From NCBI GenBank assembly GCA_020437365.1, contig JAGQWM010000025.1, positions 1 through 35,411 on the forward strand: DNA of 35,411 nucleotides, given 5' to 3'. Shown piece after piece: positions 16,355-26,345 of the stretch; within the stretch, counting starts at the first letter, position 1, and each line of letters starts with the position of its first letter. Source of the stretch: Chitinophagaceae bacterium (GTDB lineage: Bacteria; Bacteroidota; Bacteroidia; Chitinophagales; Chitinophagaceae). Position numbers and translations under genes: made by a program. The notes below the pieces were generated by a model. The model was not told where the DNA came from. It saw only the letters and a program-made list of their open reading frames with translations, and made no database searches.

Positions 16355-17341
16355 TTAATAATGTATATTTTTTACAAGAAAGTTTTGAACGTATTCTTTC
16401 ACGCCTTCTTCGAGTGAATGAAACGGTGCTGTATAACCGGTTTTCCGCAATTTTTGCATATCGGCTTCGGTGAAATATTGGTATTTGTCCCGAATATCTT
16501 CCGGCATATCGATATATTGAATATTTGTTGGCTTGCCGACCGCCGTAAAAACTGCTGCAATTAAATCTTTAAAACTACGGGCTGTACCTGTACCTAAATT
16601 GTATAAGCCGGAAGTTGGTTGCTCTTGCAGAAACCAAAAACAAACCTCGGCCAAATCTTTTACATAAATGAAATCCCTTAATTGTTCGCCGTTGGCATAA
16701 TCAGACCGATGCGATTTGAATAATTTCACTGAACCTGAAGCCATGATTTGATGGTAACCATGAAATATCATACTGGCCATTCTTCCTTTATGGTATTCAT
16801 TGGGGCCATAGACATTGAAAAATTTTAACCCTGCCCAAAAAGGCGGTGCTTCAATTTCAGTTGTTGCCAATGCCCATTTATCAAATTCATTTTTGGAAAT
16901 CCCATAAGGATTCAGGGGTTGTAATTTTTGGATGAGTGCATGATCATCTTTATAGCCCAATGAGCCATCACCATAGGTAGCTGCGGAAGAAGCATAAACC
17001 AATGGAATTTTTTTGGCAGCACAATAGTGCCAGATTTTTTGGGAATAGATGACATTTAATTTTTCATGTACTGCATAATCAAATTCTGTCGTATCCGTTC
17101 TTGCACCAAGGTGAAATACAAAATCTATTGTTGGTTTTGTTTTCTCCAGCCAATCAAATAACTGATCTCTTTCTATTTTTTCAATAAATTTTTTCTGATG
17201 AAAGTTTTGCTCTTTTTTCTCATTGTCAAATGCATCAACGATATAAATATTTTCAAAGCCTTTTTCGTTTAAGTAGCCGAGCAAATAACTTCCGATAAAT
17301 CCGGCAGCGCCGGTCAATAATATTTTTTTGTTTGCTTCCAT
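16355..17341 (-). CDS. hldD: ADP-glyceromanno-heptose 6-epimerase
   Basis: Converts ADP-D-glycero- to ADP-L-glycero-manno-heptose for the LPS inner core. The 328-residue extended SDR has LLTGAAGFIGSYLLGYL (NAD(P) loop, 8-24), VFHLGARTDTTE (heptose-epimerase hallmark), YASSAATYGDGS, the active-site Y146-xxx-K150 in NPYGISKNEFD, FFNVYGPNEYHKGRMAS and a C-terminal KYQYFTEADMQKLRKTGY. These motifs set it apart from GalE-type epimerases. Its ATG overlaps the purL stop by one base (TAATG), which indicates translational coupling. Confidence 0.95.
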   Translation of the reverse strand: MEANKKILLTGAAGFIGSYLLGYLNEKGFENIYIVDAFDNEKKEQNFHQKKFIEKIERDQLFDWLEKTKPTIDFVFHLGARTDTTEFDYAVHEKLNVIYSQKIWHYCAAKKIPLVYASSAATYGDGSLGYKDDHALIQKLQPLNPYGISKNEFDKWALATTEIEAPPFWAGLKFFNVYGPNEYHKGRMASMIFHGYHQIMASGSVKLFKSHRSDYANGEQLRDFIYVKDLAEVCFWFLQEQPTSGLYNLGTGTARSFKDLIAAVFTAVGKPTNIQYIDMPEDIRDKYQYFTEADMQKLRKTGYTAPFHSLEEGVKEYVQNFLVKNIHY

Positions 17342-19572
17342 TATAATGCACTCAAAGCCGAACCGGCTTCTTCTTTTGATAAATATTTTTCAATAGCCGT
17401 ATCATATTTTTGGTACCAGGACTGCATCAATCCCCAATCTTCATTATCAATATTGATTGTTCCTTCTGTTACGGTTCCTAATTTAAAAATAGAAATACCT
17501 ATGGCATTTTTTTCAAATGCCTGGACATTTTCAGGACTAACGGAAACCACTACCCGACTTTGGCCTTCGCCAAAAAGGAAAGCATCTTTCCGAATTTCTT
17601 TTTTTGTTTTGATAGCAAACCCCAAATTTTGATGAAACCCACTTTCGCAAAGTGTAACAAACAAACCCCCTTCGCTGACATCATGTGCCGATTGAATCAA
17701 TTTATTGTCAATGAAGGATGAAAGTTTTTGTTGCAGTAAAAATTCTTTTTCCAAATCAAAATACGGTGCCGGAGAAAAATCCACTGCACAAATTTTGGCA
17801 AGGTATTGCGAGGCGTAGATGTCATCTGTTATTTCTCCAACACAATAAATAACATCGCCTGCTGCTTTAAAATCCAAGGTCATTTTATTGGCTACATCTT
17901 CCAACAAACCAACCATTCCGATTGTAGGTGTTGGATATACCGGCCCTTCAGGATTTTGATTATAAAAACTCACATTGCCACCCGTAACCGGTGTATCAAA
18001 TTTGCGACAGGCTTCACCCATTCCTTTTATGGCTTCTACAAATTGGTAATACACTTCCGGGTCATAAGGATTGCCAAAGTTTAAACAATTGGTAACGCCA
18101 AGTGGCTTGGCACCGCTGCAAACCAGGTTGCGGGCAGCTTCGCTCACCGCTATCATAGCACCTTTGTAAGGATTGGCAAATACATAACGGCTGTTGCAAT
18201 CAGTTGTAACAGCCAAGGCTTTTTTAGTGTTTTTAATACCGATGACTGCTGCATCAGAAGGTGAATTGGTGGAAGTATTACTGGTACCCACCATACTATC
18301 GTATTGTTGATACACCCATCTTTTTGAAGCTATGGATGGTAATTGAATAACTTGCTCCGCAATAGTTATATACTGATCCGGTTGTGGAACTTTTTGGGCA
18401 TCAAAAGCCCGGAGTTGTTCGAAATATTTGGGTTGTGAAAAAGGCCTATCGTATTGCGGTGCTCCGCCACCCAACACCAATTCTTCTGCCGGTAAGGAAG
18501 CTTCCAATTGTCCATGCATATAAAAATTAAGCAGGCCATCATCGGTTACTTCACCAATAACAGCGCAAGGCAGATCCCATTTTTTGAACACATCCATAAC
18601 GGCTTGCTCTTTTCCTTTTTCTGCAACCAGCAACATTCTTTCCTGGCTTTCGCTCAATAACAACTCCCAAGTTTTCATATTGGCTTGCCGGGTTGGAATT
18701 TTTTCCAGGTGAATATTCATGCCTGCTTTTCCCTTGGCACTCATTTCAGCAGTGGAACAGATAATGCCGGCGGCACCCATGTCCTGCATGCCCACAACAG
18801 CGCCGGTTTGAATCACTTCGAGACAGGCTTCCAATAATTTTTTCTCCTGGAAAGGGTCGCCGACTTGCACGGCGGGTAAATCCTGTGCACTTTCTTCAGT
18901 AATATCGGCAGAAGCAAATGAAGCACCACCGATGCCATCTTTACCGGTGGCACTGCCAACAAATAATACCGGGTTTCCTTTTCCTGTAGCAATGGCTGAA
19001 ACCGTTTCGCCCACTTTTACAATACCCACACTCATAGCATTGACCAAAGGATTGGTATGATAGCAGGCATCAAAATAAATTTCGCCGCCTACGGTAGGTA
19101 CGCCAAAACAATTTCCATAATGGCCAATGCCATTGACAACACCTGATAATAAATGTTGTACTTTATCTTCGTGAAGCAAGCCAAATCGCAATGAATTCAA
19201 AGCAGCAATAGGACGGGCACCCATGGTAAAAATATCTCTATGAATACCGCCAACACCGGTAGCAGCTCCCTGAAAAGGCTCAATAGCTGAAGGATGGTTA
19301 TGCGATTCTATTTTAAAAACAACACCGAGCCCGTCGCCGATATCCATCAAGCCGGCATTTTCCTCACCGGCAGCCACTAACATTTTACCGCCTTCTCTTG
19401 GTAAGGTCTTCAACCATTTGATTGAGTTTTTATAACTGCAATGTTCGCTCCACATACCAGAAAAAGCGCAGAGCTCATTAAAATTGGGCATGCGGCCCAG
19501 TTTTTTTTGAATCAATTCAAATTCTTCTTCTGTCAGGCGCAGTTGTAATGCCGTTTGTAGCGTTACTTCCAT
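17341..19572 (-). CDS. purL: Phosphoribosylformylglycinamidine synthase, subunit II (small PurL type)
   Basis: ATP-dependent amidation of FGAR to FGAM in purine synthesis. The 743-residue length is that of the small PurL that works with separate PurQ and PurS, neither of which is in this window. Motifs are SGMWSEHCSYKNSIKWLK, SHNHPSAIEPFQGAATGVGG, HRDIFTMGARPIA, GGEIYFDACY and VGMQDMGAAGIICS, with the second AIRS-like half DSMVGTSNTSTNSPSDAAV, TNCLNFGNPYDPEVYYQF, TGGNVSFYNQ and SAHDVSEGGLFVTL. First gene of purL-hldD-proC, with a good promoter. Confidence 0.97.
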   Translation of the reverse strand: MEVTLQTALQLRLTEEEFELIQKKLGRMPNFNELCAFSGMWSEHCSYKNSIKWLKTLPREGGKMLVAAGEENAGLMDIGDGLGVVFKIESHNHPSAIEPFQGAATGVGGIHRDIFTMGARPIAALNSLRFGLLHEDKVQHLLSGVVNGIGHYGNCFGVPTVGGEIYFDACYHTNPLVNAMSVGIVKVGETVSAIATGKGNPVLFVGSATGKDGIGGASFASADITEESAQDLPAVQVGDPFQEKKLLEACLEVIQTGAVVGMQDMGAAGIICSTAEMSAKGKAGMNIHLEKIPTRQANMKTWELLLSESQERMLLVAEKGKEQAVMDVFKKWDLPCAVIGEVTDDGLLNFYMHGQLEASLPAEELVLGGGAPQYDRPFSQPKYFEQLRAFDAQKVPQPDQYITIAEQVIQLPSIASKRWVYQQYDSMVGTSNTSTNSPSDAAVIGIKNTKKALAVTTDCNSRYVFANPYKGAMIAVSEAARNLVCSGAKPLGVTNCLNFGNPYDPEVYYQFVEAIKGMGEACRKFDTPVTGGNVSFYNQNPEGPVYPTPTIGMVGLLEDVANKMTLDFKAAGDVIYCVGEITDDIYASQYLAKICAVDFSPAPYFDLEKEFLLQQKLSSFIDNKLIQSAHDVSEGGLFVTLCESGFHQNLGFAIKTKKEIRKDAFLFGEGQSRVVVSVSPENVQAFEKNAIGISIFKLGTVTEGTINIDNEDWGLMQSWYQKYDTAIEKYLSKEEAGSALSAL

Positions 19573-19634
19573 GAATTAATAATTTGCTTTACTTGTATTT
19601 TTTATACCGATAAAATTTCGTTTCAATTCCGCTG

Positions 19635-19662
19635 CAAATGTAAAGGAACACAATGGGTGCAA
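19635..19662 (-). promoter_or_regulatory. Promoter of purL-hldD-proC
   Basis: The minus strand has TTG (19662-19660), 17 bases, then TACATTTG (19642-19635), a TAnnTTTG match. The predicted start near 19630 leaves a leader of about 58 bases. No purine riboswitch fold was recognised in it. Confidence 0.6.
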
Positions 19663-19734
19663 CGACAGAACTTGTCAACTTTATGCTGACATGACAGCAA
19701 TAATGACTATTTTGCGCCGGCAAAACCACTGCTT

Positions 19735-21021
19735 TTGGAATATCTATTATTTATAGCCTGGTTGGTCATTTTTGCCTGGCTCGTAACAAAAGTAAAATTC
19801 TTCACTCAGACGGAGTTGAGCAAAGCCCAGTTGATTATTATTTTCCTCTTGAAAATAATAGCCGGTATTTTTTATGGGTGGATTGGGATTTACTATGGCA
19901 CAATGGCACAAATGCAGGACACCTGGAGTTATCACCTCAGCAGTATTCATGAATATCATTTATTATTCAGCGACCCGCAACAATATCTTTCCAATCTTTT
20001 TTACGACCCTTATCATTCCGGTGTTGATACCATTTTTGCCAGCAGCCAATCTTACTGGAATGATTTAAAAGGCAACTTGTTTATTAAAATACTTTCCGTT
20101 TTCGATATTTTTAGTTTGGGCCATTATTATATCAATATAATTTTTTACTCCTTCATCACATTATTCGGGCCGTTAGCCATTTACCGGGTGATGAAAGATG
20201 TTTTCCCGGGCCGGAAAACGACTATTTTATTGGCTATCATTTTAGTGCCTTCATTTTTATACTGGACCAGTGGCATTCATAAAGAAGGATTAATTTTTAC
20301 CGGTATTGGTTTGGTAGTGTACGCTATGTATTTCGGTTTGAAAGAACATCGCTGGGGCGGACGTAGAATCCTGAGTTTACTCATTGGCCTGCTTTTACTC
20401 TTTACATTGAGAAATTTTATTTTGTTCATCATAATTCCTGCCATGATAGCCTGGTTGATGGCTGCCAAAAAACCAAAATACGGATTGGCTATTTTCAGTT
20501 CGTTGTATCTCCTATTCATCGTGTTATTTTTTACGGTACGGTACATCAGCCCAAAGTTGGATTTTCCGCAGGCAGTGGTCAACAAGCAAGAAGCATTTAT
20601 CAATATCAAAGGAGGTAAATCGACAGTAGATACCCGAAAACTGGAACCAACGGTAGGTAGTTTTTTACGCAATACACCACAGGCGATTAACTTGTCTATG
20701 TTACGCCCCAATCCGAGCGATGTACATCATATATTATCGCTGGCTGCAGCACTGGAAATGTTGGGCTTATTGCTTTTATTCATCCTGTTTCTAGTGTATC
20801 GAAAACCAGATGCTACTTCCCGAGCCATCATTTATTTCTGCTTATTCTTTTCTTTTTCTTTATTACTGGCCATCGGTTTCAGCGTCAATAACCTCGGCGC
20901 CATTGTGCGTTATCGAAGTGTTGTCATACCATTATTGGTTGTTCCGATGATAGCCCAAACCGATTGGAAACGATTCGAACAAACATTTTCCAAATATATA
21001 TCATTTAAAAATAATGTTTGA
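19735..21021 (+). CDS. Polytopic inner-membrane protein, possibly a surface-polysaccharide enzyme
   Basis: 428 residues with about ten hydrophobic segments, among them LLFIAWLVIFAWLV, LIIIFLLKIIAGIFYGWIGI, YYINIIFYSFITLFGPLAIY, TILLAIILVPSFLYW, LLIGLLLLFTLRNFILFIII and IYFCLFFSFSLLLAIGF. There is a long hydrophilic loop at about 275-320 before the last helices, and NNLGAIVRYRSVVIPLLVVP near the C-terminus. This plan resembles EpsG/Wzy-like polymerases or GT-C membrane glycosyltransferases, but no diagnostic motif was found. TTG at 19735 is the likely start, because no in-frame ATG occurs until about residue 57. It is divergent from purL and stands alone. Confidence 0.8.
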   Translation: MEYLLFIAWLVIFAWLVTKVKFFTQTELSKAQLIIIFLLKIIAGIFYGWIGIYYGTMAQMQDTWSYHLSSIHEYHLLFSDPQQYLSNLFYDPYHSGVDTIFASSQSYWNDLKGNLFIKILSVFDIFSLGHYYINIIFYSFITLFGPLAIYRVMKDVFPGRKTTILLAIILVPSFLYWTSGIHKEGLIFTGIGLVVYAMYFGLKEHRWGGRRILSLLIGLLLLFTLRNFILFIIIPAMIAWLMAAKKPKYGLAIFSSLYLLFIVLFFTVRYISPKLDFPQAVVNKQEAFINIKGGKSTVDTRKLEPTVGSFLRNTPQAINLSMLRPNPSDVHHILSLAAALEMLGLLLLFILFLVYRKPDATSRAIIYFCLFFSFSLLLAIGFSVNNLGAIVRYRSVVIPLLVVPMIAQTDWKRFEQTFSKYISFKNNV

Positions 21022-21166
21022 TTTATGAGTAAGATTCTCCATAATCATATCTAATAACCCATAATAATTTAATTTTTTCCACAAAATTTCCCTTTTTTTG
21101 TCAATTTCTAAAAAAATAATTGGATTTTAATTTTTAAAATATTTGTTTTGTCAAAAATTATCATCC

Positions 21167-23356
21167 ATGTCATTACGTTTCGAAGCCATTCAAAATCTTG
21201 TAACTGCACCTGAAACCAGTGTAAAAGCCTCAGCCAAAGTGACTGAAATCTTTGGTAAAAATGTTTTCAACTTAAAAACTGCCCGAGAGCATTTGAGTGA
21301 TGAAGCTTTTAAAAGTTTTTTATCCTCTACCCGTTCGGGACAAAAGATTGACCGCACCATGGCCGATCAAATTGCCAATGGCATTCGTTCCTGGGCCGAG
21401 AGTAAAGGTGTTACACATTTCACCCATTGGTTTCAACCCTTGACTGGTTCTACCGCTGAAAAACATGATTCTTTTTTCACTTTAAAAACCGACGGTACGG
21501 CTATTGAAGAATTTGTAGGTGACGCATTGGTACAGCAGGAACCGGATGCTTCTTCATTTCCCAGTGGTGGTTTGCGAGCCACATTTGAAGCAAGAGGATA
21601 TACGGCTTGGGATCCTTCTTCGCCACCTTTTATTATGGAAATGAATAACGGGAAGACTTTATGTATTCCTACCATTTTTGTTTCTTATACCGGTGAGTCT
21701 TTGGATTATAAAGCTCCTTTATTGAAAGCATTGGATGCACTGAACAAAGCCGCTGTTGATGTGTGTAATTATTTCGATAAAAACATTTCTAAAGTAACGG
21801 CAACGCTCGGCTGGGAACAGGAGTATTTTGTAATTGACGAAGCCTTGTTCAATGCACGGCCTGATTTGGTTATGACCGGCAGAACTGTCTATGGCCAGTC
21901 CTCTGCTAAAAACCAACAATTGGAAGACCATTATTTTGGTTCTATTCCCGGCAGGTTTTATTCCTATATGAGAGATTTGGAAACGGAGGCTTACAAATTA
22001 GGCATTCCGTTGCGTACCCGGCACAATGAAGTAGCTCCATCGCAATTTGAATGTGCACCTATTTTTGAAGAAGTAGGCCTGGCCGTAGATCACAATACTT
22101 TACTGATGGATGTGATGGACCGGGTTGCTCGTCGGCATAACCTCAGAGTTTTACTACATGAAAAACCATTTGCGGGCATCAACGGAAGTGGTAAACATAA
22201 TAACTGGAGCATGCAAACCGATACGGGTATCAATTTATTGGCACCGGGTAAAACGCCAAAGACCAACTTAATGTTCCTTACTTTTTTTGTGAATACCATT
22301 AAAGCAGTGCATGATTATGCAGATATTCTAAGAGCTTCTATCGCTTCAGCGTCTAATGATTATCGGTTGGGTGCCAATGAAGCACCACCGGCTATTATAT
22401 CTGTTTTCATTGGGCAATATCTGACTAAGGCTTTGCAGGACATTAAAGAAAGAGTGTCGGATAAAATGGATGAGACAGACGAAAGCATGTTGAAAATTGA
22501 TATTCACAGAAGCATCCCTGAATTATTACTCGATAATACCGACAGAAACCGAACTTCTCCATTTGCATTTACGGGCAATAAATTTGAATTCAGGGCGGTT
22601 GGTTCCAGTGCCAATTGTGCCAACCCAATGACAATTTTGAATACCATCATGGCGAATACCTTGCAACAATTCAAAACAGAAGTGGATGAATTGATAAAAA
22701 AAGGTGAGAAAAAAGAAATTGCCATCATGCATATTATTCGCCAATATATTGTAGAAAGTGAATCCGTTTTATTTGAAGGTGATGGCTATAGCCAGCAATG
22801 GGAAAATGAAGCGACGAAAAGAAAATTACCCAATGTAAAAACAACACCTTTTGCTTTGGATGCAATGATTACAGCTAAAGCCAAACAACTTTTTGACGCC
22901 AATAACATTTACACAAAAAACGAATTGGAAGCCAGGCATGAAATAGAATTGGAAAGATATATTAAGAAAGTACAAATTGAAAGCCGCATTATGGGCGAAC
23001 TGGCGACGAGTCATATTTTGCCTTCGGCAATTCGTTATCAAAATCTTTTGGCAAAAAATATTCGGGGATTGAAAGAAGCCGGTTTGTCAGAAGACAAATA
23101 TGCCAACCAAAAACAAATCTTAGACAAAATTTCAGAACATATCAATAAAACCAGCGACCTGGTTGAAAAAATGATTAATGCCAGAAAGGTGGCCAACAAA
23201 ATGACAGATACAAGAGAGAAAGCGATTGCTTATCAAACGAAAGTCAAAGAAACATTTTTTGACAAAATAAGATACCATGCCGATAAACTGGAATTGCTTG
23301 TTGATGACCGGGAATGGTATTTGCCCAAGTACAGGGAATTGCTTTTCTTAAGATAG
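21167..23356 (+). CDS. glnN: Glutamine synthetase type III
   Basis: ATP-dependent synthesis of glutamine from glutamate and ammonia. From ATG 21167 (MSLRFEAIQNL) the protein has 729 residues, the typical GSIII length and much longer than GSI. An upstream in-frame TTG at 21143 is not needed. The GSIII signature FPSGGLRATFEARGYTAWD is followed by WEQEYFVID, RHNEVAPSQFECAPIFEE, VLLHEKPFAGINGSGKHNNW and NRTSPFAFTGNKFEFRAVGS, which carry the metal and nucleotide-binding residues. The C-terminal ~160 residues are helical and charged, as in the family. The 145 bases upstream are AT-rich; only imperfect -7 elements are visible. Confidence 0.97.
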   Translation: MSLRFEAIQNLVTAPETSVKASAKVTEIFGKNVFNLKTAREHLSDEAFKSFLSSTRSGQKIDRTMADQIANGIRSWAESKGVTHFTHWFQPLTGSTAEKHDSFFTLKTDGTAIEEFVGDALVQQEPDASSFPSGGLRATFEARGYTAWDPSSPPFIMEMNNGKTLCIPTIFVSYTGESLDYKAPLLKALDALNKAAVDVCNYFDKNISKVTATLGWEQEYFVIDEALFNARPDLVMTGRTVYGQSSAKNQQLEDHYFGSIPGRFYSYMRDLETEAYKLGIPLRTRHNEVAPSQFECAPIFEEVGLAVDHNTLLMDVMDRVARRHNLRVLLHEKPFAGINGSGKHNNWSMQTDTGINLLAPGKTPKTNLMFLTFFVNTIKAVHDYADILRASIASASNDYRLGANEAPPAIISVFIGQYLTKALQDIKERVSDKMDETDESMLKIDIHRSIPELLLDNTDRNRTSPFAFTGNKFEFRAVGSSANCANPMTILNTIMANTLQQFKTEVDELIKKGEKKEIAIMHIIRQYIVESESVLFEGDGYSQQWENEATKRKLPNVKTTPFALDAMITAKAKQLFDANNIYTKNELEARHEIELERYIKKVQIESRIMGELATSHILPSAIRYQNLLAKNIRGLKEAGLSEDKYANQKQILDKISEHINKTSDLVEKMINARKVANKMTDTREKAIAYQTKVKETFFDKIRYHADKLELLVDDREWYLPKYRELLFLR

Positions 23357-23373
23357 TTTGTTATAAAAAAGGA

Positions 23374-24492
23374 TTAACTCCGTTTTCTATAATTCATAAT
23401 AGCCCAACTATTTAAAACAACTGCAAAGCCGAGCATAATTAATAAATGCTTTTTAATATCAATAAGGCCACTGCCTTTCAGTACAACCATCCGCATGACT
23501 TCAATAAAATAAGTTACCGGATTGAGACGGGTTATCCATTTCGCCCAGGTGGGCATACTATCAATAGAAGTATATAATCCGCTAAGCAAAATAAAAATCA
23601 TCATGATAAAAAAAGTAACTAGCATGGCTTGTTGCTGTGTGTGGGCATACGTAGAAACCAACAATCCCAAACCAAGAACAGCCAATAAAAAGAGTGCAGC
23701 AAAAGCATAAATTGTCAATACACTTCCGGCAGGAACAATGCCGTAGGCCAGGCGGGCAATACCCAAACCAATCGTTAGCACCAGCATGCCGAGTAGCCAG
23801 AATGGAATCAGTTTGCCCAGAATAAAATGAATTTTCTTAATAGGCGTTACGTTGATTTGCTCAATTGTCCCTATTTCTTTTTCTTTTACAATATTGATTG
23901 AGGTAAGGTTGACGCCTACCATCGTCAGCAGTAATACTAAAATACCCGGCACCATAAAGTATTTATAGTTCATTAATGGATTGAACCAATTGGAGGTTGT
24001 AATGTCAATTTGTGTTTCCGGGTTCAACCTGGGAAGTTGTATCCATTCCATCCTGACTTCCCGATTAAAATCCTGAATAATGCTTCGCAAATAGGCACTG
24101 CCTAAATTGGCTTTCACGCCGTCGATTGCATTCATTGCCAAAAACAATGTGGCTTCATTTTCTTTCACAAGTTGACGTTCAAACGCAACAGGAATTTGCA
24201 ATATCAAATCGGCGTCGCCATTTTCTACATCTTTCAATGCTTGTGGGTAGGCGTTGGTATAATTGGCTAATCGAAAATATCCGGTTGAAGTTATTTTTGA
24301 AATCAACTGCCGCGAATAAGCTGAATGGTCTTGATCGACCACCGTCAGTTGAATATTTTTAATTTCATAATCGGCTGCCCAAGGCAAAATCAACAACTGA
24401 ATAATCGGTATTATAAAAATGATGCGCAGAATTGACGGATCCCTGAAAATCTGCTTGAATTCTTTTTGCAATAAGAAGAGTAATGTTCTCAT
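23374..24492 (-). CDS. ABC-2 type transporter permease (second permease of efflux operon)
   Basis: 372 residues. N-terminal FLLQKEFKQIFRDPSILRII, one membrane helix (about 24-40), a soluble domain of some 130 residues outside the membrane, then five helices (VPGILVLLLTMVGV, IPFWLLGMLVLTIGLGI, IYAFAALFLLAVLGLGLLV, AMLVTFFIMMIFILLSGLY and the C-terminal one). The loop NIVKEKEIGTIEQINVTP is the cytosolic coupling region contacting the ATPase. This is the YhhJ/YbhR-type subfamily. It overlaps the preceding permease by four bases (ATGA). It likely pairs with that permease as a heterodimeric channel; the substrate is unknown. Confidence 0.93.
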   Translation of the reverse strand: MRTLLFLLQKEFKQIFRDPSILRIIFIIPIIQLLILPWAADYEIKNIQLTVVDQDHSAYSRQLISKITSTGYFRLANYTNAYPQALKDVENGDADLILQIPVAFERQLVKENEATLFLAMNAIDGVKANLGSAYLRSIIQDFNREVRMEWIQLPRLNPETQIDITTSNWFNPLMNYKYFMVPGILVLLLTMVGVNLTSINIVKEKEIGTIEQINVTPIKKIHFILGKLIPFWLLGMLVLTIGLGIARLAYGIVPAGSVLTIYAFAALFLLAVLGLGLLVSTYAHTQQQAMLVTFFIMMIFILLSGLYTSIDSMPTWAKWITRLNPVTYFIEVMRMVVLKGSGLIDIKKHLLIMLGFAVVLNSWAIMNYRKRS

Positions 24493-25595
24493 GCCAATCG
24501 AATTTTAAATTTTTGAATAGCCAACCCCAAAAAGAAAATCAACATACCGGATAAAATCAATAATTCTTTCCAGATAGCTTGTACACCCAATCCTTTTATC
24601 ATAACTGCATTGACAATATTATAATACCATTTTGCCGGTACAACATTTGACAACACACGTAAAACAACAGGCATATTGGCAACCGGAAACATAAACCCAC
24701 TCAACATAACCGTAGGAAGAAATAATGCTACCAATGCAATAAACATTGCTGTTTGTTGTGTATCGGCGCTGGCAGAAATCAATAACCCCAGTGATAAAGA
24801 CACTAAAATAAACAGCATACTAACTCCCAACAACAACCATATACTTCCATTGATAGGAACACCCAATACAAAAACACTTAATAATAATATACTGGCAATA
24901 TTAATTGTAGATAGTAAAAGATAAGGAATTGCTTTGGCCACAATAATGCGAAAAGGGCGGGCCGGTGAAACGAGTAAAATTTCCATTGTCCCAAGTTCTT
25001 TTTCACGAACAATCGTAATGGCCGTCATCATAGTACAAACAAGTAATAACACCATAGCCATCACTCCGGGAACAAAATTATAAGCCCCTTTCATTTGCGG
25101 ATTGTAAAGCATCCGTACTTGCGTTTGTATTGTATAAGGCAGTTGTTGGTTTTCGGTGATACGTTGCTGATAGTCACGAATAATAGCTGAAGCATAATTT
25201 GTCAATTGGTTGGCAATATTCGGATCCGTTGCATCGGCAATTATCTGGATTTTTGCTGTGTGTAAATGCGTTAATTCTGCATTAAAATTGGCCGGTAGTA
25301 CAATGACTAATTTTACATTTCCTTTTTGAAATACCGGTTCAATTTCTTTTTGAGAAGATAAGGTTTGTGCAATATCAAAATAACGGCTGGCCTGAATTTC
25401 TGTTATCAACGAAGTGGAAGCAGCATCTTTAGCAAAATCTAATACCCCAATTTTTGCATTCTTCACTTCATTGGTCAATGCAAATCCGAAAATAATAATT
25501 TGTACAATCGGCATACCAAGCAAAATGAACATGGTTCGTTTGTCACGAAAAATGTGGTAAAATTCTTTTTTTATGAATACAAAAAATTGTTTCAT
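24489..25595 (-). CDS. ABC-2 type transporter permease (first permease of efflux operon)
   Basis: 368 residues with the same plan as the next gene: FFVFIKKEFYHIFRDKRTMF, TM1 (about 22-42), an extracytoplasmic domain to about 175, then FVPGVMAMVLLLVCTMMTAI, the coupling loop VREKELGTMEILLVSPARP, and further helices ending LLILSGMLIFFLGLAI. It resembles the YbhS/YhhJ families. It starts three bases after the ATPase gene stop, so the unit is one tight operon. It appears paralogous to its neighbour, which suggests an old duplication giving a heterodimer. Confidence 0.93.
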   Translation of the reverse strand: MKQFFVFIKKEFYHIFRDKRTMFILLGMPIVQIIIFGFALTNEVKNAKIGVLDFAKDAASTSLITEIQASRYFDIAQTLSSQKEIEPVFQKGNVKLVIVLPANFNAELTHLHTAKIQIIADATDPNIANQLTNYASAIIRDYQQRITENQQLPYTIQTQVRMLYNPQMKGAYNFVPGVMAMVLLLVCTMMTAITIVREKELGTMEILLVSPARPFRIIVAKAIPYLLLSTINIASILLLSVFVLGVPINGSIWLLLGVSMLFILVSLSLGLLISASADTQQTAMFIALVALFLPTVMLSGFMFPVANMPVVLRVLSNVVPAKWYYNIVNAVMIKGLGVQAIWKELLILSGMLIFFLGLAIQKFKIRLA

Positions 25596-25598
25596 ACA

Positions 25599-26345
25599 TC
25601 AATCGCTTTTCCTCGTAGCTTTTCGAGCCAATTGTAAAAAAACATCGTCCATTGAATTTGTATTGTAATTCTTTTTTAAAGCCGCCGGTGTATCCAAGGC
25701 TTCAATACGCCCATCCACCATGATGCTCACCCGATCACAATATTCTGCTTCGTCCATATAATGTGTCGTTACAAAAACGGTTGTACCGGTGGCAGCAGCT
25801 TTGTAAATCATGGTCCAGAATTCTCTTCGGGTAACTGGATCAACGCCGCCGGTAGGTTCATCCAAAAAAATAATTTCCGGTTCATGAAACATAGCAACAG
25901 AAAAGGCCAGTTTTTGTTTCCAACCAAGTGGCAAAGATTTTACCAACAGGTTGGCTTCATTTTTCAATTGCAACTGATCTAAGATGAGTTTGGTTTTTTC
26001 TTTGATGAACTGATTCGATTTTCCATAAATGCCTCCGTAAAATCGCATATTTTCTTTGACGGTTAAATCATCATATAAAGAAAATTGCTGGCTCATATAG
26101 CCGATACTTTTTTTAATTTTTTCATTTTCTTTATATACATCAAAACCGGCTACTGTTGCCATCCCATCGCTGGGAATTGACAAACCACACAACATTCGCA
26201 TAGCTGTAGTTTTGCCCGCTCCATTGGCACCCAGAAAACCAAATATTTCTCCTTTTTTGACGTCGAATGAAATTTTATTAACCGCAATAAATCCACCAAA
26301 ACGTTTGGTTAAATCATGGGTTCGTATGGCTGTATCGTTATTCAT
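25599..26345 (-). CDS. ABC transporter ATPase with atypical signature motif
   Basis: 248 residues from ATG 26345 (MNNDTAIRTHDLTKRFGG). An upstream in-frame start at 26372 would reach into the preceding gene. Walker A is GANGAGKT (39-46), the Q-loop region YMSQQFSLYDDLTVKENM, Walker B IIFLDEPTGGVDP and the switch H in TTHYMDEAEYCD. The signature reads LPLGWKQKLAFS instead of LSGGxxQ. This degenerate form is known from the second half of YbhF/RbbA-like ATPases. The start overlaps the previous stop by one base (TAATG). It probably works as a heterodimer with the ATPase encoded just upstream. Confidence 0.94.
   Translation of the reverse strand: MNNDTAIRTHDLTKRFGGFIAVNKISFDVKKGEIFGFLGANGAGKTTAMRMLCGLSIPSDGMATVAGFDVYKENEKIKKSIGYMSQQFSLYDDLTVKENMRFYGGIYGKSNQFIKEKTKLILDQLQLKNEANLLVKSLPLGWKQKLAFSVAMFHEPEIIFLDEPTGGVDPVTRREFWTMIYKAAATGTTVFVTTHYMDEAEYCDRVSIMVDGRIEALDTPAALKKNYNTNSMDDVFLQLARKATRKSD

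Noticed and set aside
19708..19714. TATTTTG upstream of the membrane protein gene as a -7 element
   Set aside because: It is one base short of TAnnTTTG and has no TTG at a suitable distance.
21120..21150. Possible glnN promoter (TTGG ... AATATTTG)
   Set aside because: The -7 element has A in place of the first T and the spacing to TTG is only about 15 bases, so it does not meet the consensus used for the other calls.
21143..21166. TTG start extending glnN by eight residues
   Set aside because: The ATG at 21167 gives the standard GSIII N-terminus and length, and the extension is not conserved-looking.
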